Shown here in pieces: positions 1 through 5,239 of a stretch of DNA of 9,159 nucleotides (positions within the stretch are counted from its first letter, which is position 1; every line of letters begins with the position of its first letter). The translations under genes and the position numbers were made by a program. The notes below the pieces were generated by a model. The model searched no databases. It was not told where the DNA came from and saw nothing but the letters and a program-made list of their open reading frames with translations. Source of the stretch: a bacterium F11 (lineage in GTDB: Bacteria; Elusimicrobiota; Elusimicrobia; F11); the NCBI GenBank assembly GCA_002176905.1, contig MSYE01000198.1, forward strand, positions 1-9,159, read 5' to 3'.

Positions 1-2
1 CC

Positions 3-50
3 ACAGTATTAACAGCCTCGCTTTTATACTGCATAGTAATATTGGTATAA
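3..50 (+). other. Possible hydrophobic tail of an upstream reading frame, ending at TAA
   Basis: Reading from base 3, the frame gives a hydrophobic run, TVLTASLLYCIVILV, then a TAA stop at 48-50. It is in the same frame as the 907-residue gene that starts ten bases later. It could be the C-terminal membrane segment of an upstream gene, or a former signal anchor of the downstream protein now separated by a stop. A second frame (from base 2) is also open until TGA at 68-70 but shows no recognisable features. Only 15 residues are visible, so this is a note rather than a confident gene. Confidence 0.2.
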
Positions 51-51
51 G
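43..51 (+). promoter_or_regulatory. Possible extended -10 element close to the GTG start
   Basis: TGGTATAAG matches the extended -10 pattern TGnTATAAT closely. A transcription start about seven bases downstream would fall on or next to the GTG at 60, giving an almost leaderless mRNA. No good -35 element is visible, though an extended -10 can do without one. The match is short and may be chance. The same bases also give a weak purine-rich ribosome-binding sequence, AAGAGA at 49-54. Confidence 0.2.
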
Positions 52-59
52 AGACGGGT

Positions 60-2783
60 GTGGAAACTGAAAATTTAACGACATCCTTACAAAGATCAGA
101 AAATAAAAAGGCCCCCCCCATTGTCGACCTCACCAAAACACGGGGCCACATGCTCAGTGCCATTGGTGCGACCAACGAACGGATCAATTTTCTTCGTTCC
201 CAACAGGCTCCTTTTGAATCCGCCATAAAAAACTACCAGACAGGTATAGAGTCAGTTAAAGGAAAATACACCAAATTTTTTATGGATCACCAAAAAATAG
301 CGGAGCATGCCAAAGCCCCCACCCCTTCCTTTGATACGGAAGAAGGGATTATCTCAAAAGCAGAAAATTTGCTGAACATCTCAGGAATGATGTCCACTCC
401 CAACATTGCCGCCCTCGAAAGCCAACGTAACCGCACGGCCATGCAATCGGCAGCGCTCAAAGATCGCATACAAGAAAACAAAGATGCTGTGGACGCTTTG
501 GATAAGCTCATCGCTGAAGCCAAAACCTTAAGCACCTGCTCGATTGAAAACACAGAGGATAAGGGGCGCATTAACGAAGCTTACTTGAAATCCATTGATA
601 CAAAATACGGTTCCCCCAACCAAAGCTACCTTAGCGGCGCTCTTACCTGGTTTGGAGGTCCTGGAGAAAAGTTGGAGGGGAGACCCTCGCGCCATCGCCT
701 CAATGCCGAATACAGCGGAGACATTATTGGCGAGCTTAAAAAAGTTGGCGCCATGAAAGACAAATATGGATTGAGCAGCCCCGATGATGTTGAGACCAAG
801 TTGGGCACCATAGAAAAAGACATTGAAACAGTTGAGAGCCTTGAACTCGATAAACGTCTTGAGGGCTTGGCGGCCGGGATGGCCAGTGTTGAAAAAATCG
901 AGAAGAGTCTGTCCCTCACCTCTCTAGATGTACTGGATAAATTGAAGACCCACAAACAAACAGCGGAGGCCTCACGCTATGCCCTGGGCGGCTCCCCTTT
1001 GACAGGAGAATCCTGGCAAAAAGTCAAAACCAATTACGGGCTTCTGGTCACACGAAACCAAGAGATGAAAAAACGGGAGCAGGCTGGAGTGACCTTCTTT
1101 ACCCAAGCAGCAAGGCGAAACATCCGCACCGACAAACAAGGAAATCCCATTTATTCCAAAACATTTTTAAAGGATCAAAATCTATTCCTGGATCTTCCCT
1201 TTTCATCCGACAAATTAAATGAAGCCTGGGCAAAGTTTGATGCCCATTCCGAAAAAATAGTGGGCGGGGCCCGCAAAAATTATTTCGCCAAGAAGATTCC
1301 TTTTGAGCAAATCCGAATTGCCGGGCTCTTTTTCGACGAAAAGGGCGTTTCAGATGCGGCCAAGTTGGATCAGTTTGACTTACTGAGCGGCCATATTGAA
1401 TTGGAAGGACTCTTAAAGGACGACATCAAATCTGATGCGAGTGAGGTTTGGGTCAGCTTGGATGGAGGGAAGAATTTCAATAAACGGGCCAAAATCAACA
1501 ATGGGAAAGTGGAATTCAAATGGAAACCCGAGGGCCGCAAGTCCAAGTCGTATTGGGTAAAGTTAAAAGTGAAATTCTCTGACCAAACACTAAGTGATCC
1601 CTTTCCATGGGGAGGCCACGGTGCTGGCGTCCATTATTATTTTGATGCCGAAGATCGGCCTATTTTGAGACGGATTAAGATTGCAGGCCGGGTATGGGAT
1701 AATATCGATGGGGTGATGACCCTGAACCAGGATGATGTGACCTATGACGGTATTAAGGTGACCGGATATGCCAAAGGCCGCGTGGGCCATTTTGATGACA
1801 AGCGAGGAAAAGGCCAGACAAAACTTCAAGTCAGTCACAACGGCGGCGGCTCATGGAAAAATATTCCACTTTTTGATGGTGACCGCGTCAAATCCCCCTG
1901 GTCCTATAGTTGGCGTCCACAAAAAGGGGAATACAAACTGGTCTTTCGATTAATTAATCCCAGCGGACTAACCTCGGCTCCTGAAGATTGTGACCCTATT
2001 ACGGTTCGTTATGAAAACAAAACCTCAGAAGATTCGGTTAAGAAAACCATGAGGAAACTCGTGGAAGCTTTTGAGCGCAAAGACATCCCCGGGTTTATGG
2101 CTGAGGTATCTCCTGATTTTTATGGTGGAGACGATATTCTTCGCGATCAACTTCGACGGTTTTTTGATTCGGTTCACACCATACGGCTTTATGTGGTTCC
2201 CAATCTATATCAGGTTAAACGAAAACGCATTGTCTTGAACACACACTGGGAACGAACACTGGTTGAAACCACCACATCCAACCAAATTCGCCAAAGCGGA
2301 GACACGGTTTTCCTTTTTGATCGGGATACAAAGAAAGTGATGGGTTTTAAAGGAGATGATCTCTTTGTCCCACTATCTGACACCGGTTCCCCTATTACGG
2401 GATCTGGACTTCAAGTGAAGCGGGGTACATTGAACGAACATACCCTGGCGGGAATGGATTCGTCTGCATTTGATATTTCAGCAGACCAAGCAAGCGCGAT
2501 AGAATACGGAGATTTTTATTGGCTCAATTTTCAGATGGAACTGTATGCTGATGGCGGTGGCGCCATTGATCTGGGAGCCAAAGAACTCGATGAAGTGACC
2601 TCTGTCCCTTCAGGTGGCTATTCCACCAGTCCCGTTTCTTTGGCCGAAGGCCACACCTATGCAATCAAAACCCGCGAGGGCACCTATGCCGCTGTGTATA
2701 TGGACTCCTTTACCGGTGCCGGCCCCGACGTCATGCAGTTTGAATACAAATATCAATCCGACGGAACCACCAACCTCCCCTGA
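60..2783 (+). CDS. Large multidomain protein: helical N-half, two Ig-like repeats, NTF2-like domain, C-terminal beta domain
   Basis: I do not recognise a specific function. The 907-residue protein starts with GTG, the first start after an in-frame TAA at 48-50; a weak AAGAGA sits five bases upstream. Residues about 25-345 are charged, mostly helical and coiled-coil-like, with few aromatics. Residues about 440-515 and 555-650 look like two related beta-sandwich repeats: each has a V-S-x-(D/N)-G-G turn (WVSLDGGKNF and QVSHNGGGSW) followed by a W-x-P or tyrosine-rich strand, as in Ig-like or Mo-co-dimerisation folds. Residues about 655-770 resemble an NTF2/SnoaL-like domain (helix ending AFERKDIPGFM, later strands ending FKGDDLF). 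Residues about 785-902 form a beta-rich domain with an IDLGAKELDEV motif and GHTYAIKTREGTYA. Such domains are often extracytoplasmic, yet no signal peptide or membrane helix is visible. A run of eight C lies at codons 18-20. The IS110 element begins about 30 bases after the stop. The reading frame is solid; function is unknown. Confidence 0.85.
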   Translation: METENLTTSLQRSENKKAPPIVDLTKTRGHMLSAIGATNERINFLRSQQAPFESAIKNYQTGIESVKGKYTKFFMDHQKIAEHAKAPTPSFDTEEGIISKAENLLNISGMMSTPNIAALESQRNRTAMQSAALKDRIQENKDAVDALDKLIAEAKTLSTCSIENTEDKGRINEAYLKSIDTKYGSPNQSYLSGALTWFGGPGEKLEGRPSRHRLNAEYSGDIIGELKKVGAMKDKYGLSSPDDVETKLGTIEKDIETVESLELDKRLEGLAAGMASVEKIEKSLSLTSLDVLDKLKTHKQTAEASRYALGGSPLTGESWQKVKTNYGLLVTRNQEMKKREQAGVTFFTQAARRNIRTDKQGNPIYSKTFLKDQNLFLDLPFSSDKLNEAWAKFDAHSEKIVGGARKNYFAKKIPFEQIRIAGLFFDEKGVSDAAKLDQFDLLSGHIELEGLLKDDIKSDASEVWVSLDGGKNFNKRAKINNGKVEFKWKPEGRKSKSYWVKLKVKFSDQTLSDPFPWGGHGAGVHYYFDAEDRPILRRIKIAGRVWDNIDGVMTLNQDDVTYDGIKVTGYAKGRVGHFDDKRGKGQTKLQVSHNGGGSWKNIPLFDGDRVKSPWSYSWRPQKGEYKLVFRLINPSGLTSAPEDCDPITVRYENKTSEDSVKKTMRKLVEAFERKDIPGFMAEVSPDFYGGDDILRDQLRRFFDSVHTIRLYVVPNLYQVKRKRIVLNTHWERTLVETTTSNQIRQSGDTVFLFDRDTKKVMGFKGDDLFVPLSDTGSPITGSGLQVKRGTLNEHTLAGMDSSAFDISADQASAIEYGDFYWLNFQMELYADGGGAIDLGAKELDEVTSVPSGGYSTSPVSLAEGHTYAIKTREGTYAAVYMDSFTGAGPDVMQFEYKYQSDGTTNLP
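112..119 (+). repeat. C8 homopolymer in codons 18-20 of the 907-residue gene
   Basis: Eight consecutive C fall near the 5' end of the reading frame, encoding part of A-P-P. Such tracts can change length by slippage, and a one-base change here would shift the frame and truncate the protein almost at its start. Whether the length varies in the population cannot be seen from one sequence. Confidence 0.7.
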
Positions 2784-2788
2784 ATCGG

Positions 2789-2805
2789 ATCAAGTTGGAC
2801 TTGAT
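2789..2805 (+). terminator. Short perfect hairpin just after the 907-residue gene
   Basis: ATCAAGT and ACTTGAT pair perfectly (7 bp) around a TGG loop, five bases after the stop codon. The position suits transcript end formation or protection, but no T-run follows, so it is not a classical intrinsic terminator. The IS110 element begins within about 10-15 bases of its right arm, so the insertion may have removed downstream bases that completed the signal, or the hairpin may be part of the insertion target. Confidence 0.35.
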
Positions 2806-2826
2806 AATCATCTAGAAATGAAAGAG

Positions 2827-2883
2827 GTCTCCTCCAACAGGTAGAATTGTTTTTGCGAAAAAACATAATCCTGAGGAGGAGAC
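2827..2883 (+). promoter_or_regulatory. Left-end hairpin that hides the transposase ribosome-binding site
   Basis: GTCTCCTCC (2827-2835) is the exact reverse complement of GGAGGAGAC (2875-2883). A further 4 bp pair inside it (CAGG 2838-2841 with CCTG 2870-2873), and an inner stem GTTTTT (2849-2854) with AAAAAC (2859-2864) is closed by a GCGA tetraloop of the stable GNRA type. The right arm contains the AGGAGGAG ribosome-binding sequence of the transposase, whose ATG is at 2886. RNA read in from outside the element would fold and block translation, as known for read-through transcripts of IS10 and IS50. A transcript starting after the left arm would be free. The pairing is seen directly; the regulatory role is inferred. 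Confidence 0.6.
2835..2841 (+). repeat. Left subterminal inverted repeat of the IS110 element
   Basis: CAACAGG matches the reverse complement of 4269-4275 near the right end. It lies about 13-22 bases inside the left edge, depending on which edge is correct, close to the spacing on the right. Subterminal rather than terminal repeats are typical of the IS1111 subgroup. The exact match is only 7 bp; flanking bases agree poorly. Confidence 0.5.
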
Positions 2884-2885
2884 AG

Positions 2886-3902
2886 ATGAAATTATATTGC
2901 GGAATTGACCTACATTCAAACAATAGTTTGGTGGTAGTAATAGATGAGGAAGATCGCGTCGTGTATCAGAAGCGTTTATCAAATGACCTGTCACTTATAC
3001 AAAAAGAATTATCTCCCTTCCGAATGGCGATTCAAGGCGTGGCCGTTGAGTCTACGTTCAATTGGTACTGGTTGGTGGATGGTTTGATGGAAGCAGGACT
3101 GAAGGTTCACTTGGTGAATACGGCTGCCGTGGAACAATACGAGGGTCTCAAGTACACCGATGATGACCATGATGCGCGTTGGCTGGCGCACCTGCTGAGG
3201 CTTGGTATTTTACCGACAGGTTATATTTACCCCAAAGACAAAAGACCGATTCGGGACTTGCTTCGGAAACGAAGCCAGTTGGTTCGTTACCGAACAGCGC
3301 AGATCTTAAGTATCCAGAATTTAATGAGTCGCAATACAGGGCGCTCGATTAAAGACAATGACATTGGAAAGTTAAGTGGTGAAAAGATCGATACCCTATA
3401 TTCAGATACAAACCTGGCCCTCGCCATGAAAGCAAATCTGCTTGTAAAGGAATGTCTTAATAAACAAATCCAGCAACTCGAGAAAACGGTTCTTAAGAAT
3501 GCAAAGATTGAACCGACGTTTCGTCCGTTGTTGAGTGTCGATGGAATCGGAAAGGTCCTAGGGCTCACCATTATGTTAGAAACAGGAGATGTAAACCGGT
3601 TTGAGAAAGTGGGGAATTATGCCTCCTATTGCCGATGTGTGAGCAGTCGAAAGATCAGCAATGGAAAGAAGAAAGGAGAGGGCAACCGAAAGAATGGAAA
3701 CAAATATTTATCATGGGCCTATGTTGAAGCCGCGCACTTTGCCATTCGATACAATGAGCGGATCAAACGGTACTATCAAAAGAAGATGGCCAAGAAAAAT
3801 AAAATCATCGCGATCAAAGCGGTGGCCCATAAATTATCGCGGGCCTGTTATCATATATTAAAGGACCAAGTGCCATTTGATGTAGAAAGAGCTTTTGCTT
3901 GA
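2886..3902 (+). CDS. IS110-family transposase (DEDD, RuvC-like, with Transposase_20 domain)
   Basis: This 338-residue protein is the recombinase that moves the element, acting with a guide RNA in characterised IS110 members. The N-terminal RuvC-like DEDD domain (residues 1 to about 150) opens with YCGIDLH, giving D8. E55 lies in VAVEST, and D93 and D96 lie in the D-D-H-D-A motif; these fit the four acidic active-site residues. A helical linker (about 130-205) leads to the Transposase_20 domain, with the helix-hairpin-helix-like SVDGIGKVLGLTI (217-229) and a serine-rich segment around S253, S254 and S258-N-G, where the family's catalytic serine is expected. Length is normal and no frame break is seen. 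ATG 2886 is chosen because AGGAGGAG ends five bases before it and homologues begin with this GIDLH strand; an upstream TTG at 2847 adds only a basic, unconserved stretch. The gene probably remains functional. Confidence 0.93.
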   Translation: MKLYCGIDLHSNNSLVVVIDEEDRVVYQKRLSNDLSLIQKELSPFRMAIQGVAVESTFNWYWLVDGLMEAGLKVHLVNTAAVEQYEGLKYTDDDHDARWLAHLLRLGILPTGYIYPKDKRPIRDLLRKRSQLVRYRTAQILSIQNLMSRNTGRSIKDNDIGKLSGEKIDTLYSDTNLALAMKANLLVKECLNKQIQQLEKTVLKNAKIEPTFRPLLSVDGIGKVLGLTIMLETGDVNRFEKVGNYASYCRCVSSRKISNGKKKGEGNRKNGNKYLSWAYVEAAHFAIRYNERIKRYYQKKMAKKNKIIAIKAVAHKLSRACYHILKDQVPFDVERAFA

Positions 3903-4268
3903 AAATTGAGATGGGGAGTTTACAAAGGGGTTGGTGAACAGCCATTCGACTTGATTAACCCTTGCCTTAATATCTAAAGTGAATGCGCCTCCGCCTTGAG
4001 CCAACAAGGGTCTGGACGAAGTTTGAGCCACCTGATTTGTGATGTCATCACAATTGGACAAGGCGGGGCACCAAAGGTTTTCTGGGTCCGCCACGGCGGA
4101 CAGGGGCGAGTTCTAGATGCATCTGAATTCTGCCTTGATCCTGATGAGTGACTGGTGCGGATTCATTTCCGCAGCCAATAAATAGAAAACACGGGTGCGC
4201 TGGATCTTGAAAAGAATTATTTGGTCCAACCAAGAAAAGGCACATGTTGTGACCCGGAGATTATTTAG
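3903..4268 (+). other. 3' non-coding region of the IS110 element, densely structured
   Basis: About 370 bases lie between the transposase stop and the right inverted repeat. I find no convincing gene; open frames on the minus strand here resemble no family and cover the RNA stems. The stretch is rich in perfect inverted repeats, as expected for the guide-RNA region of IS1111-like elements, and the best-folded part is described as a separate RNA. Beyond it are smaller hairpins, such as TTGGT/ACCAA at 4221-4233 and CACA/TGTG near 4241-4251. Confidence 0.6.
3989..4176 (+). ncRNA. Candidate bridge RNA (seekRNA) of the IS110 element
   Basis: Four structures follow one another. (A) A 10-bp stem pairs 3989-3998 with 4059-4068, extended by CCAA 4001-4004 with TTGG 4054-4057, and encloses a loop plus hairpin TTGTGA/TCACAA at 4037-4053. 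(B) GTCCGC/GCGGAC at 4086-4101 closes a CACG loop. (C) A long hairpin at 4104-4135 has GAGTTC/GAATTC and AGA/TCT around TGCA. (D) TGCGGA/TCCGCA pairs at 4156-4173. Segment 4141-4152 (CTGATGAGTGAC) matches the right end at 4287-4298 at 11 of 12 bases, the single difference being a tolerated G-T wobble. Segment 4162-4169 (TTCATTTC) is the exact reverse complement of 2815-2822 at the left end. Characterised bridge RNAs carry a sense guide for one side and an antisense guide for the other, in this order, in the donor loop. Strand and ends are inferred; a minus-strand reading, in which the same pair would be target guides around an ATGA core, is also possible. Confidence 0.5.
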
Positions 4269-4275
4269 CCTGTTG
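4269..4275 (-). repeat. Right subterminal inverted repeat of the IS110 element
   Basis: CCTGTTG is the reverse complement of the left repeat CAACAGG at 2835-2841. It is also part of a small local palindrome, CCTGT-TG-ACAGG (4269-4280). The right edge of the element should lie 14 to 30 bases further on. The TTGACA at 4273-4278 equals a consensus -35 box; in some IS110 circles a -35 at the right end joins a -10 at the left end, but no good -10 results from any of the edges considered here. Confidence 0.5.
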
Positions 4276-4305
4276 ACAGGGGGTTTCTAATGAGTGACCC
4301 CTTCT

Positions 4306-4414
4306 CAAAGGAAATTCACCACATAAACAGCGTGATGACCCTCCTGGAAATTTCTAGAATGGAACCTGCCATTTCCCTTTTCTTAACGAATCGAATTGCC
4401 AATAAGGAGGACGT
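4306..4414 (+). promoter_or_regulatory. Leader of the membrane protein gene with a strong ribosome-binding site
   Basis: This is the sequence between the right end of the IS element and the ATG at 4415. AAGGAGG at 4404-4410 is a strong ribosome-binding sequence four bases before the start. TAGAAT at 4355-4360 could act as a -10 box but has no convincing -35, so the promoter is uncertain. A loose inverted repeat, GGAAAT 4346-4351 with ATTTCC 4371-4376, is followed by a T-rich run. Insertion of the element upstream may have changed how this gene is transcribed. Confidence 0.4.
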
Positions 4415-5095
4415 ATGGAATTTCAAATTGACTGGGCCAAACTGGTATTGAATCCGCTCAAAGAGATGTTGATGGGGGTTGTTGCTTTCACACCCAACCT
4501 CATCTCCAGTTTATTCACCATCATTTTGGGCGTGGCCCTGGCTTATCTGGCCAAAATTGTGATTCAAACATTTTTAAGGTCAATTGGATTCGATGGGTTT
4601 GCGACCAAGATCCATCTTTTTTCCGATGAGACGGGAAAAGATGATCAGAAAATTCCCCCACACAAATTTGGCGGTGTCATTGTGTATTGGACCATCATTT
4701 TCTCAGTGGTCATCATGGCCCTCAGCAAATTAAGGCTAAAGGCCATCTCCTTTCAATTGAACACCCTTTTTACCTACGCCATAACCGTTATCATTATTTC
4801 TGCCATTGTTGTCGCGGGGCTTTTTCTCAGTATGCTCATTTGCCGCATCATAAAAGCGGCCGCGTTAAGCGCAGGGTATTCAAAACCGGATACCATCGCC
4901 AACATTTCCAAATGGATTGTTCTCTTCTTCACCTTCTCCATTTGCCTTTATCATATCGGGATTCAACGAGAAATATTTCTGATTGTATTGGGTGTGACAT
5001 ACTTGACCCTTTGCATCACTTTTGTGATTGCCTTTGGAATCGGTGGCTCTGGATTTGCCGCAACCATTCTTAATAAGTTGGTGGAAAAGAAATAG
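4415..5095 (+). CDS. Membrane protein with mechanosensitive-channel TM-helix repeats, no MscS pore domain
   Basis: This 226-residue inner-membrane protein has about five predicted membrane helices (roughly residues 27-52, 86-104, 116-143, 163-182 and 186-209). The pattern of the conserved TM-helix repeat is clear: P-N-L-I before the first helix, a helix ending in an R-x-I-G-F-D turn (55-60), a second repeat unit after a polar loop, and the terminal signature AFGIGGSGFA (206-215), close to the AFGxGG motif of this family. Members are small proteins related to the membrane part of some MscS-type channels and are often annotated as mechanosensitive channel proteins, but this one stops before any MscS beta domain. 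Channel activity is therefore not shown. The ATG at 4415 follows AAGGAGG with good spacing. It is flanked by the IS element and the carotenoid genes, and a hairpin after its stop suggests separate transcription. Confidence 0.85.
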   Translation: MEFQIDWAKLVLNPLKEMLMGVVAFTPNLISSLFTIILGVALAYLAKIVIQTFLRSIGFDGFATKIHLFSDETGKDDQKIPPHKFGGVIVYWTIIFSVVIMALSKLRLKAISFQLNTLFTYAITVIIISAIVVAGLFLSMLICRIIKAAALSAGYSKPDTIANISKWIVLFFTFSICLYHIGIQREIFLIVLGVTYLTLCITFVIAFGIGGSGFAATILNKLVEKK

Positions 5096-5156
5096 AGAAT
5101 TTGGGAGAGTGGAACCGGTACCGACTTCGAAAGGTATATCTGCAACTTCAAGGAAC

Positions 5157-5185
5157 AGATAATCTATTATTTTAATAGATTGTTT
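5157..5185 (+). terminator. AT-rich hairpin between the membrane protein gene and the carotenoid operon
   Basis: AATCTATTA (5161-5169) and TAATAGATT (5173-5181) pair perfectly over 9 bp around a TTT loop. Four more pairs, two of them G-U, extend the stem to 5157-5185. The stem is AT-rich and is not followed by a clean T-run, so termination would be weak; it could instead be an operator or an RNA-stability element. It sits 61 bases after one gene's stop and 54 bases before the next start. Confidence 0.4.
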
Positions 5186-5210
5186 CATATGTTTCGGGAA
5201 GGACAAATCA

Positions 5211-5223
5211 TCCCCTAAGGGGA
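5211..5223 (+). promoter_or_regulatory. Mini-hairpin over the likely ribosome-binding sequence of the first carotenoid gene
   Basis: TCCCC-TAA-GGGGA forms a 5-bp GC-rich stem with a 3-base loop. Its right arm is the only Shine-Dalgarno-like sequence (AAGGGGA, 5217-5223) before the ATG at 5240, 16 bases away, which is further than usual. The start therefore seems weakly or conditionally translated. With so short a stem, a regulatory role is only a suggestion. Confidence 0.25.
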
Positions 5224-5239
5224 AATTTCGATTAAATTT

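Larger units (their letters stand above)
2812..4305 (+). mobile_element. IS110-family insertion sequence, apparently complete
   Basis: The element consists of a short left end, one intact transposase gene (2886-3902) and a roughly 370-base 3' non-coding region. The long 3' non-coding region and inverted repeats that are subterminal rather than terminal fit the IS1111-like branch of the family. The repeats share CAACAGG (left 2835-2841, right as CCTGTTG 4269-4275). IS110-family elements normally make no clear target duplication, so the ends cannot be fixed exactly. Plausible left edges lie in 2811-2822 and right edges in 4290-4305; candidate shared cores are CT (2812 and 4304), GA (2815 and 4296) or ATGA (2818 and 4290). 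It sits between the 907-residue gene and the membrane protein gene and interrupts neither. Identity of the element is firm; its exact borders are not. Confidence 0.8.

Noticed and set aside
2847..2885. A longer transposase start at TTG 2847
   Set aside because: The extra 13 residues are basic and unlike the family. ATG 2886 has a strong ribosome-binding sequence, and the conserved first beta strand begins there.
4037..4053. A CRP-like operator, TTGTGATGTCATCACAA
   Set aside because: The half-sites are separated by five bases rather than six, and the site lies within a transposon RNA stem far from any promoter, so a hairpin is the simpler reading.
3858..4245. Two minus-strand open frames (3858-4094 and 4048-4245) in the 3' non-coding region of the IS element
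   Set aside because: They overlap each other, resemble no family I know, have no supporting ribosome-binding site that stands out, and run across RNA stems that explain the sequence better.
4273..4301. A promoter starting with the consensus -35 TTGACA at 4273-4278
   Set aside because: No acceptable -10 lies 16-18 bases downstream, either in the present sequence or in the circle junctions considered.
2811..4359. TCTAGAA direct repeat (2811-2817 and 4353-4359) as target duplication marking the element ends
   Set aside because: A 7-base match between two stretches of this size is easily chance, it would put the right inverted repeat almost 80 bases inside the end, and IS110 elements rarely make such duplications.
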